DNA of 64,000 bases from assembly GCA_021018815.1 (NCBI GenBank), contig JAITYX010000004.1:4281501-4345500 (forward strand). The letters are read 5' to 3'. The position numbers and the translations under genes are program-made. The notes below the pieces were generated by a model, which was not told the origin of the DNA, searched no databases, and was given only the letters and a program-made list of their open reading frames with translations. This DNA comes from Talinum fruticosum. Its lineage: Eukaryota; Streptophyta; Magnoliopsida; Caryophyllales; Talinaceae. Below, one piece after another: positions 36,235-47,739 of this stretch; positions within the stretch are counted from its first letter, which is position 1, and every line of letters starts with the position of its first letter.

Positions 36235-38948
36235 TTATTTCACAAGCCGCTTTCGTATCTGCAGAGAAAGTTTTAGTTCACCCATGTCAAATATGATGTG
36301 CATTGTTTATTATTGCTTACATGCTATTGAATGTAGATAAAAATTGTATAGACTTCGACAGGTAATCTGACATACCTCAGGTAGTTTCTGCCGGAAGGCA
36401 ACCTCAAGGCGTTGATCGAGTGTGTTCTCACACACTATCTTCCCGTCCTGAGAAGCCAACACCACTCCTCCGAAGCTTTCAAACACAAAAATCAACATCC
36501 GGATAGGATCATAAGAACATATGCATGTCTAACTTATAAACCAATAAACCAAGATGCATCTTTGTTATCATATTTTCTTGATTCCTTTTCTACCTTCCTT
36601 TCAAATTCTTTTCTAAATGATTAATGCTTTAAGAACTACTGTCAAAAGTTCTTTGGTCTTTTGGCACAATTCCTGCTTTGCATACACAAGGCTACAACTA
36701 ATGATTTATGAGATAGTCCCAGAAAATGGAGATTAATGAAATGCATGGTTTGTATAAAATAAGCCTTGAATGCCAGATTCAGGAAATTTAGAGGAGAAAT
36801 CAGAAGAGATCAATACCATGAGTGACCGATGTGATCAGACCCAGAGGGAGGTGGTGGGAGATAGACCTTATCGATGGTTATTGTGGGTGGCGATACTTTT
36901 GCTTTCTCAGCATATTCTCGTCTTGAATCCTCTAAAGCTGATTCAACTATCTTTCGGTCCATCTCCCTGCAGCGTAGCAACACAGCTGGCTCCTTCAAAC
37001 GCAGCAGGGCCTGGAAGTCAAGACAGAAAAGAGGTAAAGTGAATTGAATGAAACTGAGTGGTATAAAAAGTAACATTTTATTTTTTAAGACGTTGTGCAA
37101 GGAACATGGTAGAAAGCATTATCATTAGATAACCAGCAACATCACAGTATTTCCTAATTGAAGGGAACAACATACTAAAGCACTGAACATAAATGGTTAC
37201 CTGAACAATCAAACCCTGTATAAGCTTCCTATAGGCCTTCTTGTCATCAGAAAGACAAACAAGTGCCTTAGCAGCAGCTTCCTTCATACCATTCACAAGG
37301 TCATCCTGAGCTTGAAGGACCTTTAAACGGGCAGCGTTCAACTGCATCGAGTAATCACTGCATTGCCCCCATATTATTAGACGAAAACCCAAAATCTTCT
37401 GTATAAAAGGATTCGACCTTAAAGGGATATAGAAAGTATAAAAACCTAGAAAAATCATGGTAATCACTGGCAGATATAGCTCATTTCCTAGGAAAGAGTT
37501 CCAAGAGAGTATCAGGTAGCATAATCAATTACTCAAACTATAATGAATTTACTTACGAGTACCTATAAACTAATGAAAATCGAAGGATTGCAACCAAAAT
37601 CAGAAAACCAAAGGGATGTTGTAGATGGGATGTAGGATGGGTGAATCGACTTACATCTTCTTACGAACTTCAACCTGTTTGCCCTTGCGCTCATACTCTT
37701 GTTTGATCTTCTTCTTTTCAGCTTCGACTAGTTGCAGCTTTTCAATGTTGAATTCCTGCCAAAACCATCATCCAATTTGGCCCAATTTTCTTTGAAACAT
37801 TGTTGATTAATCCACCCATTGTTGGTCAGATTCACAAATTAGCTAGGCTTCTCTTAAGCCAGTTCAAGTTTTCCTCATCCCTCCATTTGTGGTAAGTACT
37901 GATAATCATTAATCATTCTTTCATAACGTTACTGTATCTCATCAAAACCAAAATGTATGGTTTCGCTACTGGTCCACTGGGTTTCAGTCATACGAAGCTT
38001 ATGATGCCACCAACCATTTACTAAAACCCCCAAAACCTTGATAGTCCTTGAGTGCTCCTGCACTTCATCTGTGTTAAATCTTCATTTCAAGCAGTTGATT
38101 TCTAATTTGTTTCGAGGTTTATCGAGAAAGGGTTGAAGCCCCACCTCTGGAAAATACATCATATGAAACAAGGCACACCCAAAAGACGAAAATCTTTCAT
38201 GAAAAGGACGACACTAATTTGAAGTATATGCAACTTATATCTGAATTGTATGTTTCCCTTCAATAAAATTCACATTTCTATACATTCAAAAGAAAAAAAA
38301 ATTATATTTTCATTTTCCTTGGGACCAAATTATTGATAGAATACCAGCTTTCAATCAATATCAATACTTCACATACATTATGAATGACTATTATTATGAT
38401 CTGATTGCAAGGTATAAGACTTGAGTCCCATTCTGATCATATAAGAGGCTGATGTGACGTTTATATAGGCTTTGGGTTCTCATAACGTTCGAGCTAGTTG
38501 TTGGATGAACTCTGCCAAAGACATCACCAAACAACAGCACTAAATGAAAGAGTGATTTTTTTACTTGAATATATGATAAAATTAAAATCCTCCTTTTTTT
38601 TTTTTATAAAAATTATTATTAAACAAATTCACCCACAAACTTATGGGAACGAAAAATAAGGATGGAAAAAATTTCTTGTACCTCTAGTAAGATTTGAACC
38701 TGCATTATACTCCATTGGTCCTAGAAAACTTGTCGAAATTTTCCATTTTAAGTTTTCTAGGATGTCATAATTAATTAAAAAATGCTTTTATTGAGGGAAA
38801 GGGGAAAAAAAAAAAAGAAAAGGGCAGGAGAGAAAGATAGAGAAACCTCCTCGGCGGAGACAGAGATCTCGTTGGCCTTCTCCTCAGCCTCCTGGCGGAT
38901 GAATCTGACCATCTGTTGTATCTGCTTCGACACATCTCCATCGTTCAT
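36235..38948 (-). CDS. VHA-E: V-type proton ATPase subunit E
   Basis: Six minus-strand coding exons: 38948-38847, 37755-37655, 37357-37201, 37010-36817, 36475-36376 and 36258-36235. All are GT-AG and the frame closes exactly at 225 aa. The N-terminus MNDGDVSKQIQQMVRFIRQE followed by EEKANEISVSAEE and EFNIEKLQLVEAEKKKIKQE is the classic VHA-E coiled coil. Then come YSMQLNAARLKVLQAQDDLV, LLRLKEPAVLLRCRE and GGVVLASQDGKIVCENTLD; the last exon encodes only IRKRLVK. Subunit E is part of the peripheral stalk of the vacuolar and endomembrane proton pump, holding V1 to V0. The leader is CT-rich (about 39,010-39,037). In Arabidopsis the copy in the matching block would be VHA-E2 (At3g08560, from memory). 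No defects were seen. Confidence 0.95.
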
Positions 38949-39003
38949 CTTTCTTCCCCTTCCTCTCTCTCTCTCCTCTTCGACTGTCACTACTAGGGTT
39001 CTT

Positions 39004-39042
<39 letters not shown>

Positions 39043-39099
39043 CCACCTCACATAAGCCTCTGCAACGCCAAAATTCAATTCAACTCAATCGGTAGAGAA

Positions 39100-40370
39100 T
39101 AGAAAGGCAGAGCTCTGATTCTGAAGCGAGGCGAGGGGTCTCTTTTTTTCTTTTTTTTTTTAAATTTAATGAAAATGAAGAATGGGGCAAAATTTCGCGG
39201 GGTTCGTTATTAGTCGGTTAAAATCGCTCTGCGAATTCCCAGCCCTTCGGTCTTAGACTTTTGAATTTTTCCTCTCTTTAAATAATTTTTTTGCCGCTTG
39301 GTTTTTTTAATTATTACAGAATATGTTGGATTACTATTTTCGATGGTAATACTTTTTTCTTTTAAAAAAATGTAAACTTTAGGCTTCATGCTTTGTTAAG
39401 AAAACAATTTAATTGTGACTGTGTTCTATTACTTTATTAATTTTACTAATTATCGCTCTAATAATGATGATTAAGAAAAAATCAATAAGGTCATAACCTT
39501 ATGATGAGTTCCTAAGTACATTAGGTGCTCAAGTTCGATTCCTCCTCACTCCCAGTATTATATTAGTATCGTTCTTTGTGACTTCTCTAAAAAAAATAAA
39601 TGATGATTAAAAAAGTATTAAATAAATTATCTAGTTTAACCCATCTTTCATTGCTCTTTTTCACGTCAAAATTAACACACCCACAACAGGAAATTGGGTT
39701 ATTTTTATTTTCCTCCCTCTTAACCTCCTTATTATTAATTGACTATCTTATTAGAATTTTCTAGCTCCGCCCCTTACCACAATCGACATCAGGGAAGACA
39801 ATATTTGGCCTTGCTTATGCATCACCAATATTCATTCCTTGTGCTTAGTATAATGGTCGAGTTCGTGGAATTAAGAGAGGAATAGGAGGAGCGCGAAGGA
39901 ACACGGGTTCACTATGGTGACCGAAAAAAGAGTAGAATGTAAATTTTTTTAAAAAATTTTTAAATACTTTTAGTAGCATATACTTTCGGGAGATAGAGAA
40001 AGAATTAGGTCAACAAAATTCATTTTTATTTTTCGTTCATTCAACCATATGTTAATATATAAAAAGGAAGCAAATACTCTCAGTCGCATATAAGACGTTT
40101 TCTTTTTCTCCCTTTTAATCTGATCGTACTTTCATAATTGTGACATACTCTCTCACATTATTAATGGGGGATCATTTGCTTGTGACACCCACAACAATAT
40201 TCCCAATTTAAGTTTTCCATATTAAAATTTATGTGTCCATCACTTTTATATCCTAATTATTTACTTCAGTAATAAATTTATTGAACTTTTATTCCTAATA
40301 TATTTCAACTTAATCGGTAAAATTTTTAAAATTTAATTAAGTTCTACGTCTATATTAATATTTATGTCTC
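39100..40370. other. Spacer upstream of V-ATPase E
   Basis: AT-rich sequence with short homopolymers. No gene, RNA or clear transposon end recognised beyond the V-ATPase promoter. Confidence 0.45.
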
Positions 40371-40379
40371 TCTCTAAAA

Positions 40380-40680
40380 ATCAGTAGTAGAAGAAGGGTG
40401 AGGGAAATGAGTGAAATGAAATGAGGAATGGAGGAAAAATATCGGACCACGTGTATGTAGGGGAGGTTTCGGCTTTTCCACCCGCCCTACTTTCATTTTC
40501 CGGCCCATTAATGAAGAGGGACTCTGTGTCTGTGGCTGTGTCTTCCTTGGCGAGAGACAGAGTAGTGAATTAATGAGAGATGAAGATCCCATGAATATGG
40601 ACGAGGCCACCCATGGGAGCATTGCCATTGCCTCAATCACCCTCACCCTCACCCTCACCCACCTTCTTCACGGGTTTTTA
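40380..40680. other. GC-richer island with G-box and CCCTCA repeat
   Basis: A 300 bp island of mixed composition inside very AT-rich spacer. It holds a CACGTG G-box (40,448-40,453) and a short CACCCT/CCCTCA repeat (about 40,639-40,660). A minus-strand 94-codon ORF crosses it but looks low-complexity. It could be a promoter fragment or the start of a non-coding transcript. Confidence 0.3.
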
Positions 40681-40909
40681 TGTCACCCTCCATTCAATTT
40701 AGTATACAAATTAAATACTATCCCCCTTTTTTGAATTATTAAATTTTAATATCTCAAACTTTGACTCATATTATTCATAGCGAGTAGCGTAGGTAGGAAT
40801 CGAAATAAGGATGTCCAATTACTTATAATTTAAAATTTTCACTCTAAAAATAAACTTTTTTTTGGGCCATGAACACCCTTGGCATATGAAGGGCTCCGCC
40901 CTGTTCATA

Positions 40910-41282
40910 GGTCTTATTTGGCAAACAACTATTAGCTGTTATCTATTTGTATCATCTGTTTGCTATTAGTTGTTTGAATTAACTTTTTTTTGAAAAGCGT
41001 TTGGTAAAATTAGTTGTTTGAGGAAAAAATATTTGGTGAAATTTCAATTATACCCTTATGTCTAAGTTCTCTTTTAAATAAATATATATTTTATTTTTTT
41101 GATTATTTTATTTTTTTCAAATATAATTATATTATGTTATGTATACAAATTATCTTCATTTATAAAACTTTGTTTTCTTACTATTTTTACAAAATTTATA
41201 TTCATTTTCTACCTAATATAATATTATTATATTTAATTTAAACAAAAAATAATATCAAGAAGAAGTAGTAGTAGTAGTAGTA

Positions 41283-41335
<53 letters not shown>

Positions 41336-41670
41336 AACAACAACAATAACAACAACAACAACAACAACAACAACTCTTTCAAACAGACTTTTTCAAACAG
41401 CTTCTTTCAAACAACAATAATAATAATAAATAAGGGTTGGTGGCATATGTCGTAATTTCTCTAATCTTTTGGAAAAATGTGTCATTTTCACAAATAACTC
41501 TTCCGGAAAGGCTAATGGGAAGAGTTGTTTGAGAAAGAGTTATTTGAGGCCAAACAACTCTTTCAAATAGTCGTTAACCAAACACTAGTTTAATTGTTTT
41601 GACCAAGTCAAAACAAGTTAAACCCTCCAAACAATTCTTTTTTCCAAACAATTGTTGCAACCAAATAGGG
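40910..41670. mobile_element. Non-autonomous inverted-repeat DNA element, ~760 bp
   Basis: The left end GGTCTTATTTGGC and right end CCAAATAGGG form terminal inverted repeats, with many internal AACAACT/AGTTGTTTG motifs in opposite orientation. It is flanked by TCATA on both sides (40,905-40,909 and 41,671-41,675). If the final TC belongs to the element, the duplication is ATA and the TIRs align over 12 bp with 9 matches, as in Harbinger-like elements. There is no transposase. A long AGT/AAT/AAC trinucleotide tract lies inside (41,265-41,372). Confidence 0.65.
41265..41372. repeat. Compound AGT/AAT/AAC trinucleotide microsatellite
   Basis: A run of AGT passes into AAT and then AAC units, about 35 trinucleotides in total, inside the inverted-repeat element. 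Confidence 0.95.
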
Positions 41671-41679
41671 TCATAATAT

Positions 41680-43640
41680 CTCGAATTGTTAATTGACCCA
41701 TAACATCCCTACATTTAAACTAATATTTTTTAATATTCCATACCTTTAAAAGTAGTGTATTACTATAACGAACTTTGGAATATTACAAGTAATATGATTC
41801 AAAATTTAAGATATTAAATTTTTTTTTGTTTGTCCTTCATCGAGGAAGACACAAAAATTGATGGTATATATCGGGTTTGAATATAAAACTATATGATATT
41901 TTCATTCAATAAAAGTGAGTCATATATGAAATCGTATAGTTATGAAAGATGGTCACCGAATATATGATTCAACATTTGTAGTGTTTCAAGTCCCTACTAG
42001 CTTAATTACTAGTCTTGTACAAGTTATAATTATTATGTTTACGTGTGGTCGATTAGTACTCTTGTACTAAAATTAGATAGTATTTGTCTGGTTAGGAGGA
42101 GAACATTTTTTATAAGTAGTTGATTCGGAAAATATAGGGCTTAATTACTGAAGGGAAATCCCCAAAAAATTGTGGTTTAACCTAATTTTGCTGAAATTAG
42201 AAGGTTCAAATTTTTTGAAGAATGGGGAATTTAGGTGTTGGTAGTGTAGATCAAGCAAGAGTAAATGTATAATTAGTATAGTTAATTACGTGTTACCATT
42301 AAATAATCTTTGCTTAATTTCCCTGCTTTACTTATAAGTACAATCACAAATAGCCATAGATAACTTTGTCCCATTAATTTGTTTAAGTGACTTCCTTACT
42401 AAAACTCTTGTTATATATAATAATATTTGTTTGTTACTCACTTTATTTGCAGCTCTTCCCATCTACGGTGGTAAATAAGACGAGTCTATTTAGCATTTAG
42501 CCACATAGTTCTCAAGTTCAAGTGGATCAAAGCTCGGCTTGACTTTGGTTTCGTTTATATATTGGAGCTTAGATTGGCTCAAGCTCGACTTGAATATTTA
42601 GAGAGCTTAGAAAATCTAGCTTGATTGGTTGGTCAACTTGATTGAGTTTAGTGATATTCTAATATGCATATAAGGAAAAAGTATATACTGTTGAGGCTCT
42701 ACTAAGTTTGATTTCAATTAGGGTAAAACTTAGCTCAATCAAACTTTGGACTCGACCCATATGCCCGCCAAAGTAGGTCAAGCCTAATAAATCCTGGACT
42801 CTTAAACCTAACTCTATTTTGTTTTCCATAACCATTGTAACTTATGTTACTTCGACTTTTTAATGTACCTTACCATATTCACGGTGAATTCGTTGTGTTA
42901 ATATCAGAGCTAAATAGAGGCTTAGAATGTGTTAAATGAGTATGTGTATAAATATGGGTATTTATTAATTTCCAACACCCAATAAACTATAGGTATAAGA
43001 AAAAATGGATATGAAAGTTGGTAGTAGGGTACAATTAAACCGCCAAAGTAAACCCGATTCAAATCCGTCTCAAGTCTTACAGTTCGAGATCTATTGCATT
43101 TTTTGTTGTTGATAAGAAAAACCCTCACAAATTTGTGACCTATCAACAATAATGAACGCAATAATTGAAAAGTTTTTGCCAACCAATATATTTTGTCTTC
43201 GCTAATGACGTCTACGATCATAAATTTATAGAAGTTATTTCCCCATATAAATTTTGATCAATCTTTTCTTTCCAATTTCTAGCTATATAATGTAATGACG
43301 ACTCCTTTATTTATAGGAAACTCCATCTTATTTTTACGGAATTATATCAAAAATTATGTTTAATTATGTTTATAAGAATAATTATTCGTTATATGAAAAT
43401 GCAATCGACTCTATTATTGACTTCATGATTAACTTCATACACAGCGGCGGAGCTTGAATATTTCTTTTTAGGGATGCCAAACTAATTAAATACCATATAT
43501 AATTTTAATCAAAATAGGGTACAAAATTGTTCAACAAAAAAAGTAATAGCAACAAACTTAAAGTTATTTCGTAACAAAAATAAGATTATTCATGCCCAAC
43601 AGAAACTCTAAATAAAATAAATACATAAGATTAAATTCTC
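41680..43640. other. AT-rich spacer, no gene seen
   Basis: No coding exon or RNA gene recognised. The sequence is AT-rich and low in complexity. Confidence 0.45.
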
Positions 43641-43654
43641 TAAACACTATTGAA

Positions 43655-44340
43655 GTTACTAGACCCGACAATCGGGTCATTCGGTTCGGATTAAGTTCGA
43701 TTCGGGTCATTTTTGAATCGATCTCATTCCGGTCAACTTCGGGTCAATCTCACTTGGTTTCGTGTCAGGTTAATTTCGGATCGGGACAACTTCGGGTTAG
43801 GTTCGGGTTCGGTTCAGGTCAACTTCGGGTTGATCTCGTTCTAGTCGAGTTTGAATTAATTTTTTATTTTCAAAGCTGTTTAGTGTTGCACCAAAAATTA
43901 TGTTCGCAAGTGGCACCATGCACCAGCTCCACGCTATCTACCCATGCTCAAAATCTGGAAACACAATAGGTGATTATGAGAACCATGTAGAGTAGGTCAC
44001 TAAACCAACACAATACGCCAACCACTATCCCTTGTTATGGATCCGCTTGAATAAGATTTGGGAAGACAACAAAATTGTTCCACTACAAGCACAAAAATCC
44101 ATTTTAGGTCAAACTCGGATTTGGGTCGGGTTTATTCGGGATTGAATCGATTCGGGTTTGATTCGCTCGGGTCATTTTAGGTTCGAGTCCGGATTGGGTT
44201 CATTAGATTTCGGGTCAATTTAGTTTCGGGTCGTGTTCAATTCGAGTTTCGCATCAAAATCAGTTGAACTGTTTCGGATTAAGTTTCGGGTCATTCGATT
44301 CAACCCGTTCGGTTCGGGTCGGCTTTGCTGAGTCTATACT
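43655..44340. repeat. TTCGGGTCA-type interspersed repeat
   Basis: Many irregular copies of TCGGGTCA, TTCGGGTT and GGTTCGGGT are spread over about 690 bp. The ends (AGACCCGACAATCGGGTC and a GGGTCGGCTTTGCTGAGTCT stretch) are loosely inverted. This is typical of degraded plant DNA transposons. ORFs through it are artefacts. Confidence 0.6.
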
Positions 44341-44519
44341 TGATCTTTTAATACAAATTTTACCATGAATTTTGTGTTTCGTTGGTATCCCCTCATAATA
44401 ACTTTAAAACGACAAGTATTTTAAAATGAAGGGAGTACATATTTAAAATAAAATTTTTGTCTCGATGGTTTTCACATTGAATACATAGTGATCTTTTTTT
44501 TATGTATGGCTTGTTACTA

Positions 44520-44790
44520 CTTCATCCGTTTCAAAATAATTATCACTTTGAAATTATGAGAGAAACCCAAAAAAACATAAAATTTATGAAAATATTTGTG
44601 TTAAAATATCAAATTGATCTAAAATTTCATTGAAAATGAAGAAAGTCAATAAAAATAGAAGAGAAAAAAATAATTAATAAGGATAAAATTAATAATTACT
44701 CAGTAATATGTTATTAAAATTATAAAGTGACATATACTTGTGAAATGAAAAAAATTAGTTAAAGTGACATTTATTTTAAAATGAAGAGAG
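44520..44790. mobile_element. Stowaway-like MITE, 271 bp, TA duplication
   Basis: The left end CTTCATCCGTTTCAAAATAA and the reverse complement of the right end CTCTCTTCATTTTAAAATAA pair over about 30 bp. TA flanks both sides (44,518-44,519 and 44,791-44,792). The interior is AT-rich and non-coding. An ATGAAGGGAGTAC motif at about 44,426 may be the end of a second copy. Confidence 0.7.
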
Positions 44791-44799
44791 TAGTTTTCG

Positions 44800-47000
44800 G
44801 AATCAAAGTCTATCCAAATTATCCACCAAAAAATTGGTAGTTTGAAAAAGAAGTGATTATAAATTAATATTGCACAAAGTTTCATGCAAATAGATATATA
44901 ATGATTTGCCAACTTATTGGTTCCTAGATGACCCAATTCCTAATACTTTGCCAAATGAGTGATGATCCAAGGGTAGGAGAAATAGTTAGTTTAATAATCA
45001 ACATCATTAGTGATATTACCAATGAAGAAAAATGGGTTCCCAATGTCTTAATCACATTTGATTTGGAAAAATTATAAAAAAAAAAGTTGTCTTAATCACA
45101 TGGAGCCCATATGAATCAACTCCACCCCCTCTTTTGTGTGTCCAAAATTAAGCATTGGGCATTTCTTAAAAGGATTTTTTTTTATAATAAGGAAATTATT
45201 GTTGGGGCTTCATCTTACTCCTACCAATAATAACATGGCCCTACAATATACATAATATATTTTTTTTCTTCTTATTGCTTCATCAAATAAAATCTAGTTC
45301 TTATACTGTAGTATTTGTAATACGATGCATTGTACTCATAAACTATATGTTAATAAATAATTAGACAAAAGGAAAAAAATAGGGAATTGTTTTGAATTTT
45401 TTTATAAAATAAAAATTAGTTAATGCTTCTAACAAAGTACCCTGAATAACTCATATTTGATCCATTTTTTAAAATTAAAAAAAAACCTACCTTGAATTGT
45501 GTTTACTTACAAAATAATATTTTGTTATGATAAAAAAAATTTGTAATTGCATCAACAATAATAATAGATAGGATGATTGATATATGTATAGTAAGACACC
45601 TTTTAAATATCTTACTTCAACCTAGGTTTTAAATTATCAATTTTTTAATAGTTATATTTAATTATCTCGTATCAGCAAAACGTATCATATATAATATTTT
45701 ATAATTGTAAAAAATGATGTGTAAAAAAATCATTTTATAAAAATTGAGTGAGACATGTGAATTCTTCCTTGTGATCTTCACCTTCTATTCTGACTTTTTG
45801 TGTGATGCTCATCTCGTCTAAAATCCATTTTTATTCACTTTTTAAAAAGTCATTGAGTGAGACATGTGAATTTTTTATGACTTTTTTTTTTCTTGCTGCA
45901 GGTAATTTTTAAGTTTAATTACTCAACTACTCTTTATATTTTCTTAATTTAAGTTTCGCCAAAAATATAATTCAACATTAATTATTTTTCCCCTTAAGAA
46001 AAGGGACAAGGAAATATTACTTTGAAACTTAATTTACATATAATTTTAATAATAGAGCCGTTTATTAAACGACAAACTTATCCCACATGTTGAATTCGGA
46101 AAAGTAAATTAATAAAAAATATAAATATATTATGTTTAATTTATAGTATGTCTCACGAGAAGTTGAAAAATTGTAATTTAGTAATCGATATCAATCCTTG
46201 ATATTATTACTCGAAATTAACAAAGATTGTTTTAGTACCGATTAAACATCTAATTTATACATGTTAAATAGTAAAATACATAAATTTTGCTTAATACTAG
46301 GCTAAGTTAGAAGATCAAGGAGAATGGGGATTTTGAATCCTAAAAGTTGTGCTTGAGCAAATCATTTCATGTATTACATCTAAAAATAGATTTTTTTTGA
46401 AAAATTATTAGCCCATATCTTCTTTTTTTTTTTTCAAAAATTATAGAAAAATAAAAATATTAATATAGGTGAAATTTAAATCTATTTTTCTAACAATAAT
46501 TTTTAGGAATCTCACCAATTCAGCTAACGGATACTTACATTACATAGCACATATCTTACAGTAATAAGCAAACACCAACACATAGCTGTCACAAACTTCA
46601 GCAAGCTATTAAGTTCACATCATTTATAGAGTATTATTACTCCCTCCACCCAAAAAAAAAAAAAATCCTCTAGAAAACAATAGTTTACTTTTTCTTAGAT
46701 GGAAAAAAGAAATCTCTTGCTAAGTCATTAAGTTCCGAGCTTCGATCAGTTCAGGTTTGATTTTTATGAATGAAGAAAATTTGTGAAAAAGAATTCTATT
46801 CCTTATAAATTGATAGTAAGTCTAAATCCAAAATTATACCCATGCCCCGAAAGTTTTGTCGCTAGCTAAGTCTTGAAGAGTTTGCTACGATAGTTTTACC
46901 TCAAAGTTGTAAAATTACAGAGAGTATGGTTCCATTAGACATTAAATTTAAAATTAGTTTCTAATAAAATCAGACAGAAAAAAATAAAACTTGAGGTTGA
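44800..47000. other. AT-rich spacer, no gene seen
   Basis: No coding exon, RNA gene or defined element. A tract sharing GTGAGACATGTGAATT occurs twice (near 45,747 and 45,856), suggesting a small local duplication. Confidence 0.45.
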
Positions 47001-47017
47001 ATTTATTTTAATGTGTA

Positions 47018-47255
47018 CTCCTCTATTTTTATTTGATAATATTTGTTACTTTTAATCTTAGTGAGATATTATTGAAAAAAATATTAATTTTATTTTTTAT
47101 GAATTGTTTTCTTTTATCTCATTTTTTTTATTTTTAATGAATTATTGAGATAATTTAATATTTTAATATAAATTTTATTATAAATTTTGTATTTATGTAA
47201 TATTTTCCTTTATTATTAAAAAATAACAAATAATATGGAAGTGAGGGGTTTTGAG
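47018..47255. mobile_element. Probable Stowaway-like MITE
   Basis: The left part CTCCTCTATTTTTATTTGAT with ATATTTGTTAC is echoed by AACAAATAATATGG on the right. TA occurs at both proposed edges (47,016-47,017 and 47,256-47,257). The terminal inverted repeats are diverged, so the edges are uncertain. Confidence 0.4.
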
Positions 47256-47439
47256 TATTGGAGGATTGTATTGGAATAAATGAGAGTAAATATTTATGTG
47301 TGGGTCAGTGTTGCAAAATTGAAGGCGGGCTCGGAAGAAGTAAAGTGTCGTATGACGAAGCAACCTTCGGTAATAAAAGCTGCTTGATTGGACGATTAAA
47401 GTAACAATTTACTCCTTCCCCTTCTCCCCTCCCAGAATC

Positions 47440-47449
47440 AATCCCCAGA

Positions 47450-47485
<36 letters not shown>

Positions 47486-47610
47486 TCTCCCATCATATGA
47501 CGTAAAGCAGCAAAAAGCCTTCCCCCTCCCCCTCTTCTGCTGTTTCTCCATCCCTTCGCATCTGCTGCAACTCTCCAGATCTCTCTCTCTCTCTCTTACC
47601 TCTGGGAGTG
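47440..47610. repeat. CT-rich leader tracts of the Ser-rich gene
   Basis: CT runs at about 47,453-47,481 and 47,580-47,597 in the presumed 5' leader, with TC-rich sequence up to the ATG. Confidence 0.75.
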
Positions 47611-47739
47611 GGGTTGTCGTCCCCAAGCTCACCCCCATCCACACTCAGAATGCTTCTTCCTCACTCTTCCACTGCTCCAGCTACTCCCGCCTCCTCGTAG
47701 AATCTGAATCTCCTCCAAGTCTCTGGAGTTTCTATCAGG

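Noticed and set aside
40374..40658. 94-codon minus ORF as a gene
   Set aside because: It begins in a GAGGGT repeat, has biased composition and no recognisable domain.
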